Assembly (NCBI GenBank): GCA_947501445.1
Contig: CANMVS010000008.1
Location: forward strand, 186,001-250,000
Source of the DNA: an uncultured Rhizobiaceae group bacterium
GTDB taxonomy: Bacteria > Pseudomonadota > Alphaproteobacteria > Rhizobiales > Rhizobiaceae
Length of the DNA: 64,000 nucleotides
Direction of reading: 5' to 3'
Shown here: positions 9,322 to 17,365 of the stretch, one piece after another
How the letters are laid out: the number at the start of each line of letters is the position of its first letter
Position numbering within the stretch: position 1 is the first letter of the stretch
Translations under genes and position numbers: made by a program
The notes under the pieces: model-generated
Told to the model about the DNA's origin: nothing
Seen by the model: the letters and a program-made list of their open reading frames with translations, nothing else
Database searches by the model: none

Positions 9322-10734
9322 ATGGCAGGCGAAAAAACATTCATTGGACCTAAACTGCGCGAGCTGCGCAAAACCCGGGGGCTGACACAGGCTGAACTGG
9401 CAAAGGCACTGAATGTCAGCGCCAGCTATGTCAATCTGATCGAGCGCAATCAACGCAGTGCGTCACTGAAATTTCTGATTACGCTATCGGATAAATTTGG
9501 CCTGAACTGGCGGGACCTGACCAATTCGGACACCGGGCTGGCGCTCGCGGATTTGCGTCAGATTACCAGAGATCCGGCTTTTGGCAAGATCACACCGGAT
9601 ATCGAAGAGCTGCGCAGTGCACTGGAAGGTGCGCCCAATCTGGTCAATGGATTTGTCAGAATTTTCAATGCCTACCGGACCTATGGGGAAAGACTGGCCG
9701 AGCAAAATGAGGCCATAGCAACCAGCAGCGATTCCCAGTTGAGCATTGAGCAAAGCGTGCATGACTTTTTCAGATCAAACAATAACTACTTTCAGGATAT
9801 CGAGGACTGTGCCGAGGCGCTGAACAGCAAACTCAAGTGTGACCGCGAGGAAATTTACGGGGCACTCAAGCAGCATCTGTCGAGCGACCTGGGCATTGCG
9901 GTCAAATTGGCGCGTGATGAATCGCTTGGTTCGTCGCTACGCTATTTTGACCGTGACCGTAATGAGTTGCTGCTATCTGATGGCCTGGACCACAATAACA
10001 AGGCCTTCCAGCTTGCCCATATGATCGCGCTGATAGAGCATCAGCAACTGTTTAATGAACAGGTGCCCGAAACAGTGCGCGGTCATGAACGTGGCGCGGC
10101 ACGCTACCGGGTGGAACTGGCAAACTATTTTGCCGCCGCATTGATGATGCCCTATGGCGAGTTTTATCAGGATGCGCTGCAGTTCAAATATGATGTCGAG
10201 AGGCTGGCAGCACGATTTTCAGTTTCCTATGAACAGGTCTGCCATCGATTGACGACACTGCAAAAGCCCGGACAACGCGGCATTCCATTCTTCTTTCTGA
10301 GAATTGACCGTGGCGGTAATGTATCAAAACGCCTCAACGCCACGCCGATACAGCTGGCGCAGTTTGGTGGCGCCTGTCCGCGTCTTGACGTGCATTTTTG
10401 TTTCCGCGTGCCGGGCCGCATACTGACGCAAACGGTGGAAATGCCCGATCATAGCCGTTACTTCACAGTCAATCGAACGATCGAGCGACCATCGTTTCGC
10501 TACTCAACGGAAGACAAGCGGCTTGCTGTTTCGCTTGGCTGCCCGGTTGAATATGCGCCGGAGCTTATCTACAGCATGAATGTGGATCCGAATTCATCGC
10601 GCATGATCACCGAAGTCGGTGTCAATTGCCGTTTGTGTCCGCGTCACAAATGCAATCAGCGTGCCCACGACCCGTTCTTCTCCAGTCTGCATCTGGATGA
10701 GGACCGGCGCGGTGTCACGCATTTCGAAAGCTGA
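9322..10734 (+). CDS. ScfR-type XRE regulator (short-chain acyl-CoA responsive)
   Basis: A 470-residue regulator. Residues 6-65 are an XRE helix-turn-helix ('LRELRKTRGLTQAELAKAL', then 'SASYVNLIERNQRS'). The middle resembles the ImmA/IrrE domain, but the HExxH zinc motif is degenerate (QLAHMIALIEHQ). The C-terminal DUF2083-like domain ends with the cysteine cluster 'NCRLCPRHKCNQRA'. This order defines the ScfR family, whose studied members (for example PccR) sense short-chain acyl-CoAs and control propionate or acetate assimilation. Placement directly after the serine-cycle genes suggests it controls them. ATG 9322 is chosen; the in-frame TTG 9307 is possible. The palindrome at 2912-2932 is its candidate site. 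Confidence 0.88.
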   Translation: MAGEKTFIGPKLRELRKTRGLTQAELAKALNVSASYVNLIERNQRSASLKFLITLSDKFGLNWRDLTNSDTGLALADLRQITRDPAFGKITPDIEELRSALEGAPNLVNGFVRIFNAYRTYGERLAEQNEAIATSSDSQLSIEQSVHDFFRSNNNYFQDIEDCAEALNSKLKCDREEIYGALKQHLSSDLGIAVKLARDESLGSSLRYFDRDRNELLLSDGLDHNNKAFQLAHMIALIEHQQLFNEQVPETVRGHERGAARYRVELANYFAAALMMPYGEFYQDALQFKYDVERLAARFSVSYEQVCHRLTTLQKPGQRGIPFFFLRIDRGGNVSKRLNATPIQLAQFGGACPRLDVHFCFRVPGRILTQTVEMPDHSRYFTVNRTIERPSFRYSTEDKRLAVSLGCPVEYAPELIYSMNVDPNSSRMITEVGVNCRLCPRHKCNQRAHDPFFSSLHLDEDRRGVTHFES

Positions 10735-10830
10735 TCCGGTTCAACCGGAAGAGTTTCTTTCAGGAAGGTCATGGGGTTGATACCGGGCGTCCGTCATTGG
10801 TGTATGGGAGCCCAAGCCGCGGTTGCGCCA

Positions 10831-11748
10831 TCACGCTTGTTTGAAATTATCCATCGCTGAACAAAGGATCTCGACCATTTTTCTTGAACTGCGCGAGAGG
10901 GCTCTGTCATCTCGAACGGAAATCGAAAGCATTTCGTACATTCTGGCGCCTTCAACCAAGGCAAATTTGAGGTGCCCTTCGTTGACTTCCTGATAGACGT
11001 CAACGGAGGTCAATATGGAAAGACCAGATCCCCGCAGCGCAAAGGCCTTCAGCACTGTAACGGAATTTGACATGACAGCCTGATTGACCGGTCTGCGTGA
11101 GCGTTCCAGCATTGCATGAACAACCGGGCCAATTGTCAGCCGATTATCTGCAAGCGCCAGAGGGTAGTCACACAATTCGTCTGATTGCACTTCCGTTTTT
11201 CCTGCCAAAGGATGATCATGTGACATGACTGCACCAAGTGGTACCTGCACCTCGTGAATGACTTTCAGACCTCTGTCGCGTGGCAAATTGAAGACAATGG
11301 CCAAATCAATGTTCCCGGACATCAGGAGTGTTGTGATTTCCGCCGTTCCGCCTACGGTCGTATCAAGGCTCGCGCCTGGATATTGGTCCTGGAACTGCGC
11401 AAAGACATTCATCAGGAAGTCAGCTGCGAGGCACTCCATAATTCCTATTTTGACCTGGACGCCGCGGCTGCCGGTGAGGTTTTCTATTGAAGATCGAAGC
11501 GATTGGTCTTTTCGCTGCCAGTCTCGAACCTGGTCAAGAACGTCCTGGCCTGCCTCGGTCAATCGCATTCCGCGGGAGTGCCTTTCAAAAAGCGGCACTC
11601 CGAACTCCATTTCCAAATTCAGTATTTGTCGGTTGACTGCGGAGGGTGATGCATTGATCCGGTCGGCAGCTTTGCGAATTGATCCGTAGCGGGCAACCAT
11701 CTCAAATGCCTTGGCGGCCTGTGTAATCAATGGCATGGGCGATCTCAT
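10831..11748 (-). CDS. LysR-family transcriptional regulator
   Basis: A 305-residue LysR regulator. The N-terminal winged helix-turn-helix is 'AFEMVARYGSIRKAADRIN' followed by 'SPSAVNRQILNLE'. The remainder is the two-lobed periplasmic-binding-like effector domain, with 'GIMECLAADFLMNVFAQFQ' opening lobe 1. ATG 11746-11748 is used; ATG 11736 would give 301 residues and is equally compatible with the alignment. It is divergent from the amidohydrolase gene with under 100 bases between them, the usual arrangement for a LysR activator of the adjacent operon. Likely target: the amidohydrolase-BMP-deaminase genes. Confidence 0.88.
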   Translation of the reverse strand: MRSPMPLITQAAKAFEMVARYGSIRKAADRINASPSAVNRQILNLEMEFGVPLFERHSRGMRLTEAGQDVLDQVRDWQRKDQSLRSSIENLTGSRGVQVKIGIMECLAADFLMNVFAQFQDQYPGASLDTTVGGTAEITTLLMSGNIDLAIVFNLPRDRGLKVIHEVQVPLGAVMSHDHPLAGKTEVQSDELCDYPLALADNRLTIGPVVHAMLERSRRPVNQAVMSNSVTVLKAFALRGSGLSILTSVDVYQEVNEGHLKFALVEGARMYEMLSISVRDDRALSRSSRKMVEILCSAMDNFKQA

Positions 11749-11843
11749 TTCGTGTGCAGTTATTGCGTACACTATAGACGAAACTATGCGCTTGTAGTCA
11801 ACACATTGCCGATCTAACACTGCATATCTTTATGGAGTGCGAA

Positions 11844-13211
11844 ATGAGTGACATGGTTATTTTGGCTGCCGACAACCTGATCACTATGGACACCAATAAT
11901 CGGGTTATCCCGGGTGGTGCCGTTTTTGTGCGCGGCAACAGGATCGTCGCGGTCGGGCAGCGGAACGAACTTGTCGCAGCCTATGGCGATGCGAAAGTCC
12001 GGGATCTCAAGAATTGTGTGTTGATGCCAGGCCTTATCAATGCACACTGCCACTCTGGCGTGCTGCGCGGCACTGCAGAGGGGCTTGCGGTATGGGACTG
12101 GTTGCGCCTCTATATCGACCCGATGCACCGCGTTCTGCAGCCAGGCGATGCGGAGGCCGCGTCCTGGCTTTGTTATGCTGAGGCTGTTTTGTCCGGCACC
12201 ACTACCGTGGTCGACATGTGGCGCTTCATGGATGGAAGCGCCCGCGCGGCAGCTGCCATTGGAAACCGCTCTGTGTTGGTGCCCTACGTCGGTGAACATC
12301 CCGACTACAATTATTTCGAGTCCTTTGAAACCAATGAACGCCTGCTGGAGACCTGGCATCACAGCTGTGATGACCGGATTCATGTCTGGGTCGGGTTGGA
12401 ACACGCATTTTATGCAACTGAAGACAAATATGCCCGTGCAATAGAATTGGCCCGCAAATTTGATACCGGATTTCATACCCACAGCAATGAAGCGAATGTG
12501 GAACTACAGGAGATGGACCGTCGTTATGGCCGTCGGCCGATCGAAGTGCTTCGCGATTTTGGCTTGTTCGAGCCCAAAAATGTGCTTCTTGCGCATTGTG
12601 TGTGGCTTGATGACGACGAAATTCAGATCATCGCAGATAACCGGGTAGGCGTTGCCCACAACCCCGTGAGCAACATGAAGCTTGCCAGCGGTATTGCGCC
12701 GGTCGAAAAGCTGCTTGCTGCAGGGGTTGCTGTCGGGATCGGTACCGATGGTGAAAAGGAAAACAACAATCTTGACATGTTTGATGACATGAAATGCGCA
12801 TCATTGCTGGCCAAGCTGAATGACCTCAACGCCGCCGCGCTGGATTCATGGGATGTTCTACGGATGGCGACATGTCTGGGCGCCGCGAGCATCGGTCTCG
12901 AGGACCAGATCGGTTCTATCGAACCGGGAAAAAAAGCCGACATCATTGCCGTGCGGACAGACACGCCCCGGATGACGCCGTTGCTGGGCGGAGAATATTT
13001 CAACCTGCACCACAATCTTGTTCATGCCGTGCAGGGTGGTGATGTTGCCATGACCATGGTGGACGGAAAAATCATTGTCGATGACGGCAAGTTACAGACG
13101 GCAAATATGCCGGACCTTATCGAACAGGTACACGCTGTCGTGCCGGATCTGTTTGCCAGACGCACCAGATACCTGTCGGCAAACAAAGACGGTGCTGTCA
13201 GCCCAATCTGA
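11844..13211 (+). CDS. Amidohydrolase of the TRZ/ATZ deaminase type
   Basis: A 455-residue metal-dependent amidohydrolase. Metal and catalytic residues are visible: HxH in 'GLINAHCHSG', His in 'GFHTHSNEAN', His in 'LLAHCVWLDDDE' and Asp in 'GIGTDGEKENNNLDMF'. Relatives deaminate or dechlorinate heterocycles and include S-adenosylhomocysteine/methylthioadenosine, guanine and 8-oxoguanine deaminases and triazine hydrolases. The neighbours (a BMP-type nucleoside-binding protein and a second deaminase) favour a purine or pyrimidine base as substrate. ATG 11844 follows GGAG at six bases; ATG 11832 is the alternative. Transcribed away from the LysR gene. Confidence 0.85.
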   Translation: MSDMVILAADNLITMDTNNRVIPGGAVFVRGNRIVAVGQRNELVAAYGDAKVRDLKNCVLMPGLINAHCHSGVLRGTAEGLAVWDWLRLYIDPMHRVLQPGDAEAASWLCYAEAVLSGTTTVVDMWRFMDGSARAAAAIGNRSVLVPYVGEHPDYNYFESFETNERLLETWHHSCDDRIHVWVGLEHAFYATEDKYARAIELARKFDTGFHTHSNEANVELQEMDRRYGRRPIEVLRDFGLFEPKNVLLAHCVWLDDDEIQIIADNRVGVAHNPVSNMKLASGIAPVEKLLAAGVAVGIGTDGEKENNNLDMFDDMKCASLLAKLNDLNAAALDSWDVLRMATCLGAASIGLEDQIGSIEPGKKADIIAVRTDTPRMTPLLGGEYFNLHHNLVHAVQGGDVAMTMVDGKIIVDDGKLQTANMPDLIEQVHAVVPDLFARRTRYLSANKDGAVSPI

Positions 13212-13238
13212 CTTTCAGGAATGAAAAGGGAGGAAATC

Positions 13239-14330
13239 ATGTTAATCAAAATGAACAGACGGATGTTTCTTACATCGGCAATGGCGGCCGGAGTTGTGGC
13301 GCGTGGATCGCGTTATTCATACGGTGCTGACCCGCTCAAAATTGGTTTTGTATACCCCAGCCCCATCGGTGATTTTGGCTGGTCGCACCGTCATGAGATT
13401 GGGCGACAGGATGTGATTAAAGAGTTTGGTGATGCGGTTGAAACGACATTCATCCAGAACGTTGCCGAAGGTGCCGATGCTGAGCGCATCATCTCACGGC
13501 TGGCACGTTCCGGCCACGATCTGATATTTACCGCCTCGTTTGGGTATATGAATCCGACCATATCGGTCGCGAAACAATTTCCCAAAGTGAAATTCGAAAA
13601 TAACACCGGATATAAGACTTCGGAAAACGTCAGCGCCTACAACGCACGTTTTCACGAAGGCAGAAGTGTGTTTGGCACAATTGCCGGGTCCATGACCAAA
13701 ACAGGTGTCGTGGGTTACATAGGATCGTTTCCCATCCCGGAAGTCATTATGGGTATCAACGCCTTCACTCTTGCCGCCCAGAAGGTTCGTCCTGACATTC
13801 AGGTCAAGGTCGTGTGGTTGAACAAATGGTTCGATCCCGGATTGGAGGCGGATGCTGCCAAGACCCTCATCGACAGCGGAGCCGATGTCATTACCCAGCA
13901 CACCAATAGTACGTCTCCCTGTCAGGTTGCTCAGGAACGTGGCGTTTACTGTTTCGGACAGGATTCCGATATGTCCGACTTTGCGCCGGATCAGCACCTG
14001 ACGGGCATTGTCAACAATTGGGGTCCCTATTACATTCGGCGGGTAAAGGATGTTATGGAGCATCGTTGGGCGAGCCAATCCTCCTGGGACGGATTGGCCG
14101 AGGGTGTCGTGCAACTGGCACCATTTCATTCCAGTATACCGGACAGCGTGGTTGCCGCTGCCGAGGCGACAAAGATGGGGATTTCTGACGGCAGCCTACA
14201 TCCGTTTGAAGGCCCTGTTGTCGATCGGGATGGCAATGAAGTTGTGCCTCTTGGACAAAACATCTCTGACGAAGACATTCACAGGATGAATTGGTTTGTT
14301 AAAGGCGTGGTTGGAAATCTGCCGCAATAG
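13239..14330 (+). CDS. BMP-family ABC transporter substrate-binding protein
   Basis: A 363-residue periplasmic binding protein of the Bmp/PnrA family, known to bind nucleosides or purine bases. The N-terminus 'MNRRMFLTSAMAAGVVARG' has a basic start and a hydrophobic stretch and could be a Sec or weak Tat signal. The mature part shows 'KIGFVYPSPIGDFGWSHRHE' and 'NVSAYNARFHEGRSVFGTIA', typical of the family. ATG 13239 is preceded by a strong GGGAGG. It follows the amidohydrolase by 27 bases. No permease or ATPase gene is nearby, so it must work with components encoded elsewhere. Confidence 0.9.
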   Translation: MLIKMNRRMFLTSAMAAGVVARGSRYSYGADPLKIGFVYPSPIGDFGWSHRHEIGRQDVIKEFGDAVETTFIQNVAEGADAERIISRLARSGHDLIFTASFGYMNPTISVAKQFPKVKFENNTGYKTSENVSAYNARFHEGRSVFGTIAGSMTKTGVVGYIGSFPIPEVIMGINAFTLAAQKVRPDIQVKVVWLNKWFDPGLEADAAKTLIDSGADVITQHTNSTSPCQVAQERGVYCFGQDSDMSDFAPDQHLTGIVNNWGPYYIRRVKDVMEHRWASQSSWDGLAEGVVQLAPFHSSIPDSVVAAAEATKMGISDGSLHPFEGPVVDRDGNEVVPLGQNISDEDIHRMNWFVKGVVGNLPQ

Positions 14331-14431
14331 AGCAATTCAGGTTTTGACGGAATCGGCAAAACCTGAATGCATCAGCAAAATCAAAGGTCGACACCATTGT
14401 CCCGTTTCTGACAAAATGTGAAACAGTCTGG
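14331..14431 (+). repeat. Dispersed ~100-bp stem-loop repeat, copy R1
   Basis: This is the best-preserved copy and serves as the reference. It starts at the BMP gene stop codon. Stem 1 is CAGGTTTTG (from 14338) pairing with CAAAACCTG across ten bases. Stem 2 is CCGTTTC near 14402 with an imperfect GAAACAG. It lies between the binding-protein gene and the deaminase gene. Confidence 0.9.
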
Positions 14432-14488
14432 CCAACGCGCTCCAAGGTTTTACTCTGGACAAACAACACATGATCAGCGGACACGAAA

Positions 14489-14959
14489 ATGCAAAATGAT
14501 ATTTTCTACCTGAAAAAAACCATTCAGATCTCTCATGAAAGCCGGCGACAGGGAAACCATCCCTTTGGTGCGCTTTTATTCGATGCCAATGGAGACGTTG
14601 TCATCACCGCAGGCAACACGCATTCGAAAGATTTTGGCATTGGTCATGCCGAACTGAACGTTGCAAGGGAAGCGGCCATCCGGTTTGCAGCCGATCAACT
14701 GATGGGTTGCACATTGGTAACTTCGGTTGAACCCTGTTGCATGTGCGCGGGTGCAACCTATTGGTCGGATATAGGCACGCTCGTTTACGGACTGAGCGAG
14801 AAACGCCTGGCCGAGTTGACCGGAACCAATCCTGAAAACCTGACCCTGGATATGCCATGCCGTCGGGTCTTTGAATCAGGTCAGAGGATGGTTGCTGTTC
14901 GCGGACCATACCCGGAGCTTGAGCAGGAAATCGTCGCAGCACATGAGGGATTTTGGTAG
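14489..14959 (+). CDS. Nucleoside/base deaminase (cytidine-deaminase fold)
   Basis: A 156-residue zinc deaminase of the tRNA-adenosine/guanine/cytosine deaminase superfamily. Zinc ligands are in 'GHAELNVAREA' (HAE, with the catalytic Glu) and 'VEPCCMCAGATYWSDI' (PCxxC). 'NHPFGALLFDANGDVV' is the substrate loop. A GuaD-like guanine deaminase is the most likely function given the length and the neighbouring amidohydrolase and BMP-binding protein, but substrate cannot be read from sequence. A 100-bp repeat separates it from the BMP gene. Confidence 0.85.
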   Translation: MQNDIFYLKKTIQISHESRRQGNHPFGALLFDANGDVVITAGNTHSKDFGIGHAELNVAREAAIRFAADQLMGCTLVTSVEPCCMCAGATYWSDIGTLVYGLSEKRLAELTGTNPENLTLDMPCRRVFESGQRMVAVRGPYPELEQEIVAAHEGFW

Positions 14960-14999
14960 TTATACCAAAGAAACCGGACACCGATGGCCCAGCGTCTGG

Positions 15000-15050
15000 A
15001 CCGTTTCATGATTTGTCAGAAACGGGACAAAGGTGTCGGCCTTTGATTTT
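15000..15050 (-). repeat. Dispersed stem-loop repeat, copy R2 (partial, inverted)
   Basis: The right half of the repeat in reverse orientation, with stem 2 arms CCGTTTC (15001-15007) and GAAACGG intact. The left half, with stem 1, is missing. It sits in the convergent space between the deaminase and the MDR oxidoreductase. Confidence 0.75.
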
Positions 15051-15110
15051 AATCTGTTTCCTCGGGCTGCTGAACGACTTGTGGCATGGGCGATATTTTG
15101 TTCAGGGAGT

Positions 15111-16157
15111 TCAGCCCACTTCCAGGACAATTTTTCCTGTGTATCCTTTTTCGCTGAATACAGACTGTGCCTGACCTATATTCTGCAAAGGGTAGGTCCG
15201 GGCGACCAGGGGTGCGATTTTGGCGCGTTCAATCAGGTCGACCAAATTGCCAAAAACCTGCGGCTCCAAGGCGGTGCAGCCGAAGAAACTCAGATCCTTT
15301 AAGTAGAGGGTGCGTATATCAAGTTCGACGAACGAGCCGCCAATAGCACCGGCGACCGCATAGCGTGCCCCAGGGCGCATGACATCAAGAAGGGCCGGCC
15401 AATTGGGGCCCGCCACGAGGTCAACAACCACATCAACACTATTCGCGCCAAGTTCGGCGACGAAATCCGCATTGCGGTCAAGGGTCATTTTGGCCCCCAG
15501 AGTGCGCAGAGAATCTGCTTTTGCCGGACTTGTGACTGCAATCACCTTTGCCCCACGGGCGCGCGCCAGTTGAACCGCTGCTGAACCGACGCCTCCTGAA
15601 GCGCCTGCTACCAGAACTGTTTCACCAGCCTGTAGATTGGCCCTGGTCAGCATGTTTTCGGCTGTTGAATAGGAACATGGAAAGGAAGCCAGTTCGATGT
15701 CCGTGAGGGCGCTCTTGATGGCAAAGGCGTGACGGGATGCCACGCGGGTATATTGGGCAAAGCCGCCATCACATTCGGAACCCAGGTACCAAGGGCTGTC
15801 AAGCGTTTCACCGTCCGCTTCACGGATGCAGGGTTCGATCAGTACCCGTTCACCGATGCGACGCTCGTCAACACCCTTGCCGACGCAAATGATCGTCCCG
15901 CACACGTCAATGCCCTGTATACGCGGGAAGGCCAAAGGCTTGCCGGACCAGGTGGCATCTTCAGCTGCCGCATCGCCCTTGGAATACCAGGCTGTTCTGG
16001 TATTTATGTCCGTATTATTGACACCGGCAGCACCAACACGGATCACAACATCACCGGGGCCGGGAGACGGAACAACAAGATCGTCGCGCCATTCCAGCTT
16101 TTCAGGCCCACCGTGGCCAGTCAGCACCACGCCCTTCATTGTCTTTGGAATTGTCAT
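15111..16157 (-). CDS. MDR-family quinone oxidoreductase / alcohol dehydrogenase-like protein
   Basis: A 348-residue medium-chain dehydrogenase/reductase. The cofactor loop is 'VAGASGGVGSAAVQLARARG' near residue 165, typical of NADPH-dependent quinone-oxidoreductase-like members. The N-terminal GroES-like domain includes 'GDVVIRVGAAGVNNTDINTR', where the usual catalytic-zinc Cys is replaced, so a zinc-free reductase is more likely than a true alcohol dehydrogenase. ATG 16155-16157 has GGAGA upstream. The gene is divergent from a TetR regulator, with an obvious palindromic region between them. Substrate unknown, probably an electrophilic carbonyl or quinone. Confidence 0.82.
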   Translation of the reverse strand: MTIPKTMKGVVLTGHGGPEKLEWRDDLVVPSPGPGDVVIRVGAAGVNNTDINTRTAWYSKGDAAAEDATWSGKPLAFPRIQGIDVCGTIICVGKGVDERRIGERVLIEPCIREADGETLDSPWYLGSECDGGFAQYTRVASRHAFAIKSALTDIELASFPCSYSTAENMLTRANLQAGETVLVAGASGGVGSAAVQLARARGAKVIAVTSPAKADSLRTLGAKMTLDRNADFVAELGANSVDVVVDLVAGPNWPALLDVMRPGARYAVAGAIGGSFVELDIRTLYLKDLSFFGCTALEPQVFGNLVDLIERAKIAPLVARTYPLQNIGQAQSVFSEKGYTGKIVLEVG

Positions 16158-16171
16158 CTTGGTCTCCAAGG

Positions 16172-16214
16172 TAGAATGATTCTTCTACTTGCATGAGTAG
16201 AGTGTTCATTCTAC
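16172..16214. promoter_or_regulatory. Palindromic operator between MDR reductase and TetR genes
   Basis: A 43-bp imperfect palindrome begins TAGAATGA and ends TCATTCTA, with inner arms CTTCTAC and GTAGAGT. Seventeen-base arms match at 13 positions. Each half is itself a TAGA...TCTA dyad, suggesting two tandem TetR dimer sites covering both promoters. The binding protein is presumably the adjacent TetR regulator. Confidence 0.75.
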
Positions 16215-16224
16215 ATCGTCAAGC

Positions 16225-16746
16225 ATGACAGATACGATGACCAGGATCGCCGCCGGATTGGAACGGGCTTTTGCAGAAAACGGATTTGCAGAACCGAACG
16301 TTCAGCTTCTCAAAGAGGCAACGGGTGTCAGCCTGCGTACACTGTACAAATATACGCCATCGCGTGATGAGATGGTGCGTGTTGCATTGGAGCACCGGCA
16401 CCAACGCTATATGGCGTATGTCTTCGCCGAGCTGCCGGATGATGAAGCGCAGGTGATGCCGGCCATTATTGAGCGCATTGCGGCATGGATGGTGCGTGAG
16501 GCATCGCATGGATGTCTTTTTCACGCAGCTGTCGCCGCAGCGCCTCACGATGCCAGCCTGTTATCCCTGCTGCAACGCCACAAGAGTGAGGTGGCTGCAC
16601 GCGCCGCCCAAGCGTCAGGTCTGCCGGAACATGAGGTCGACATAACACTGATTTTCGATGGCCTCACGCAAAGCTGGCCGCTGAATGGGCAGGCGGCGGT
16701 TGCAAGCGCCAAACGGATTGTTGCCGCGTTGCCTGTTGTTGCGTGA
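16225..16746 (+). CDS. TetR-family transcriptional regulator
   Basis: A 173-residue TetR-type repressor, shorter than the usual 190-210. The helix-turn-helix is in residues 20-50: 'VQLLKEATGVSLRTLYKYTP'. The C-terminal ligand domain is small and divergent. ATG 16225 is the only good start and lies ten bases after the palindrome at 16172-16214, implying autorepression together with repression of the divergent MDR reductase gene. The inducer cannot be predicted; a reactive aldehyde or quinone is a reasonable guess from the reductase. Confidence 0.85.
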   Translation: MTDTMTRIAAGLERAFAENGFAEPNVQLLKEATGVSLRTLYKYTPSRDEMVRVALEHRHQRYMAYVFAELPDDEAQVMPAIIERIAAWMVREASHGCLFHAAVAAAPHDASLLSLLQRHKSEVAARAAQASGLPEHEVDITLIFDGLTQSWPLNGQAAVASAKRIVAALPVVA

Positions 16747-16857
16747 ATAACTGTGATGTACCGCCAATATATTGATGCGGCTGAAATAAGCGTTGAGTAA
16801 CTCCTGTAAACCTGACACTCTTTTCAATGTAATTGGGTTCATCAATGGGAGATCAAT

Positions 16858-17250
16858 ATGGTTGCAACAACGCCAGGCCTTGCAGGGCAGGAAAAATTGG
16901 CCGAGCTTGCTTCAAGATTTGTTCAGGTGGATGACCTGCCGTGGAAGGATACACCCTGGGAAGGCATTACAATCAAGATGCTGATGCAGGACAGGGAGCG
17001 GGGTCTTGAGACGGCGCTGATCAAATGGGAACCGGGTGCTGTTCTGCCACGCCACGAGCACATTGAAATTGAACAGACCTATGTTCTTGAGGGCTCATTT
17101 GGGGATGAAGAAGGCGTCGTTACAGCGGGCAATTTTGTCTGGCGCCCGGCGGGCAGCAGCCATACGGTTGCCTCCAAGGACGGGGCGCTGATGCTGGCGT
17201 TCTTCCTCAAACCCAACCGGTTTTTTGATGTGGACACGCCCGTGGCATAG
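16858..17250 (+). CDS. Cupin-domain protein
   Basis: A 130-residue single-cupin protein. Cupin motif 1 is 'LPRHEHIEIEQTYVLEGSF' (metal ligands H, H, E) and motif 2 is 'GNFVWRPAGSSHTV' with the last His. It resembles anti-sigma-factor ChrR-like and dioxygenase-type cupins. Function is not assignable beyond a probable metal-binding small-molecule site. ATG 16858 follows GGGAG at good spacing. Transcribed alone after the TetR gene and convergent with carA, with a stem-loop repeat filling the gap. Confidence 0.8.
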   Translation: MVATTPGLAGQEKLAELASRFVQVDDLPWKDTPWEGITIKMLMQDRERGLETALIKWEPGAVLPRHEHIEIEQTYVLEGSFGDEEGVVTAGNFVWRPAGSSHTVASKDGALMLAFFLKPNRFFDVDTPVA

Positions 17251-17350
17251 GGCAAATCAGGTTTTGACGGAATCGGCAAAACCTGAATGCATCAACAAAT
17301 TCAAGGGCCAACACCCTTGTCCGGTTTCTGACAAAACGTCAAACGATCCA
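17251..17350 (+). repeat. Dispersed stem-loop repeat, copy R3
   Basis: A full-length copy starting directly at the cupin stop codon and ending 15 bases before the end of convergent carA. Stem 1 is identical to R1. Stem 2 has lost pairing (CCGGTTTC against CAAACGA). Its position would serve as a shared transcription boundary. Confidence 0.88.
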
Positions 17351-17365
17351 ATCAGGAAAAGCCAT

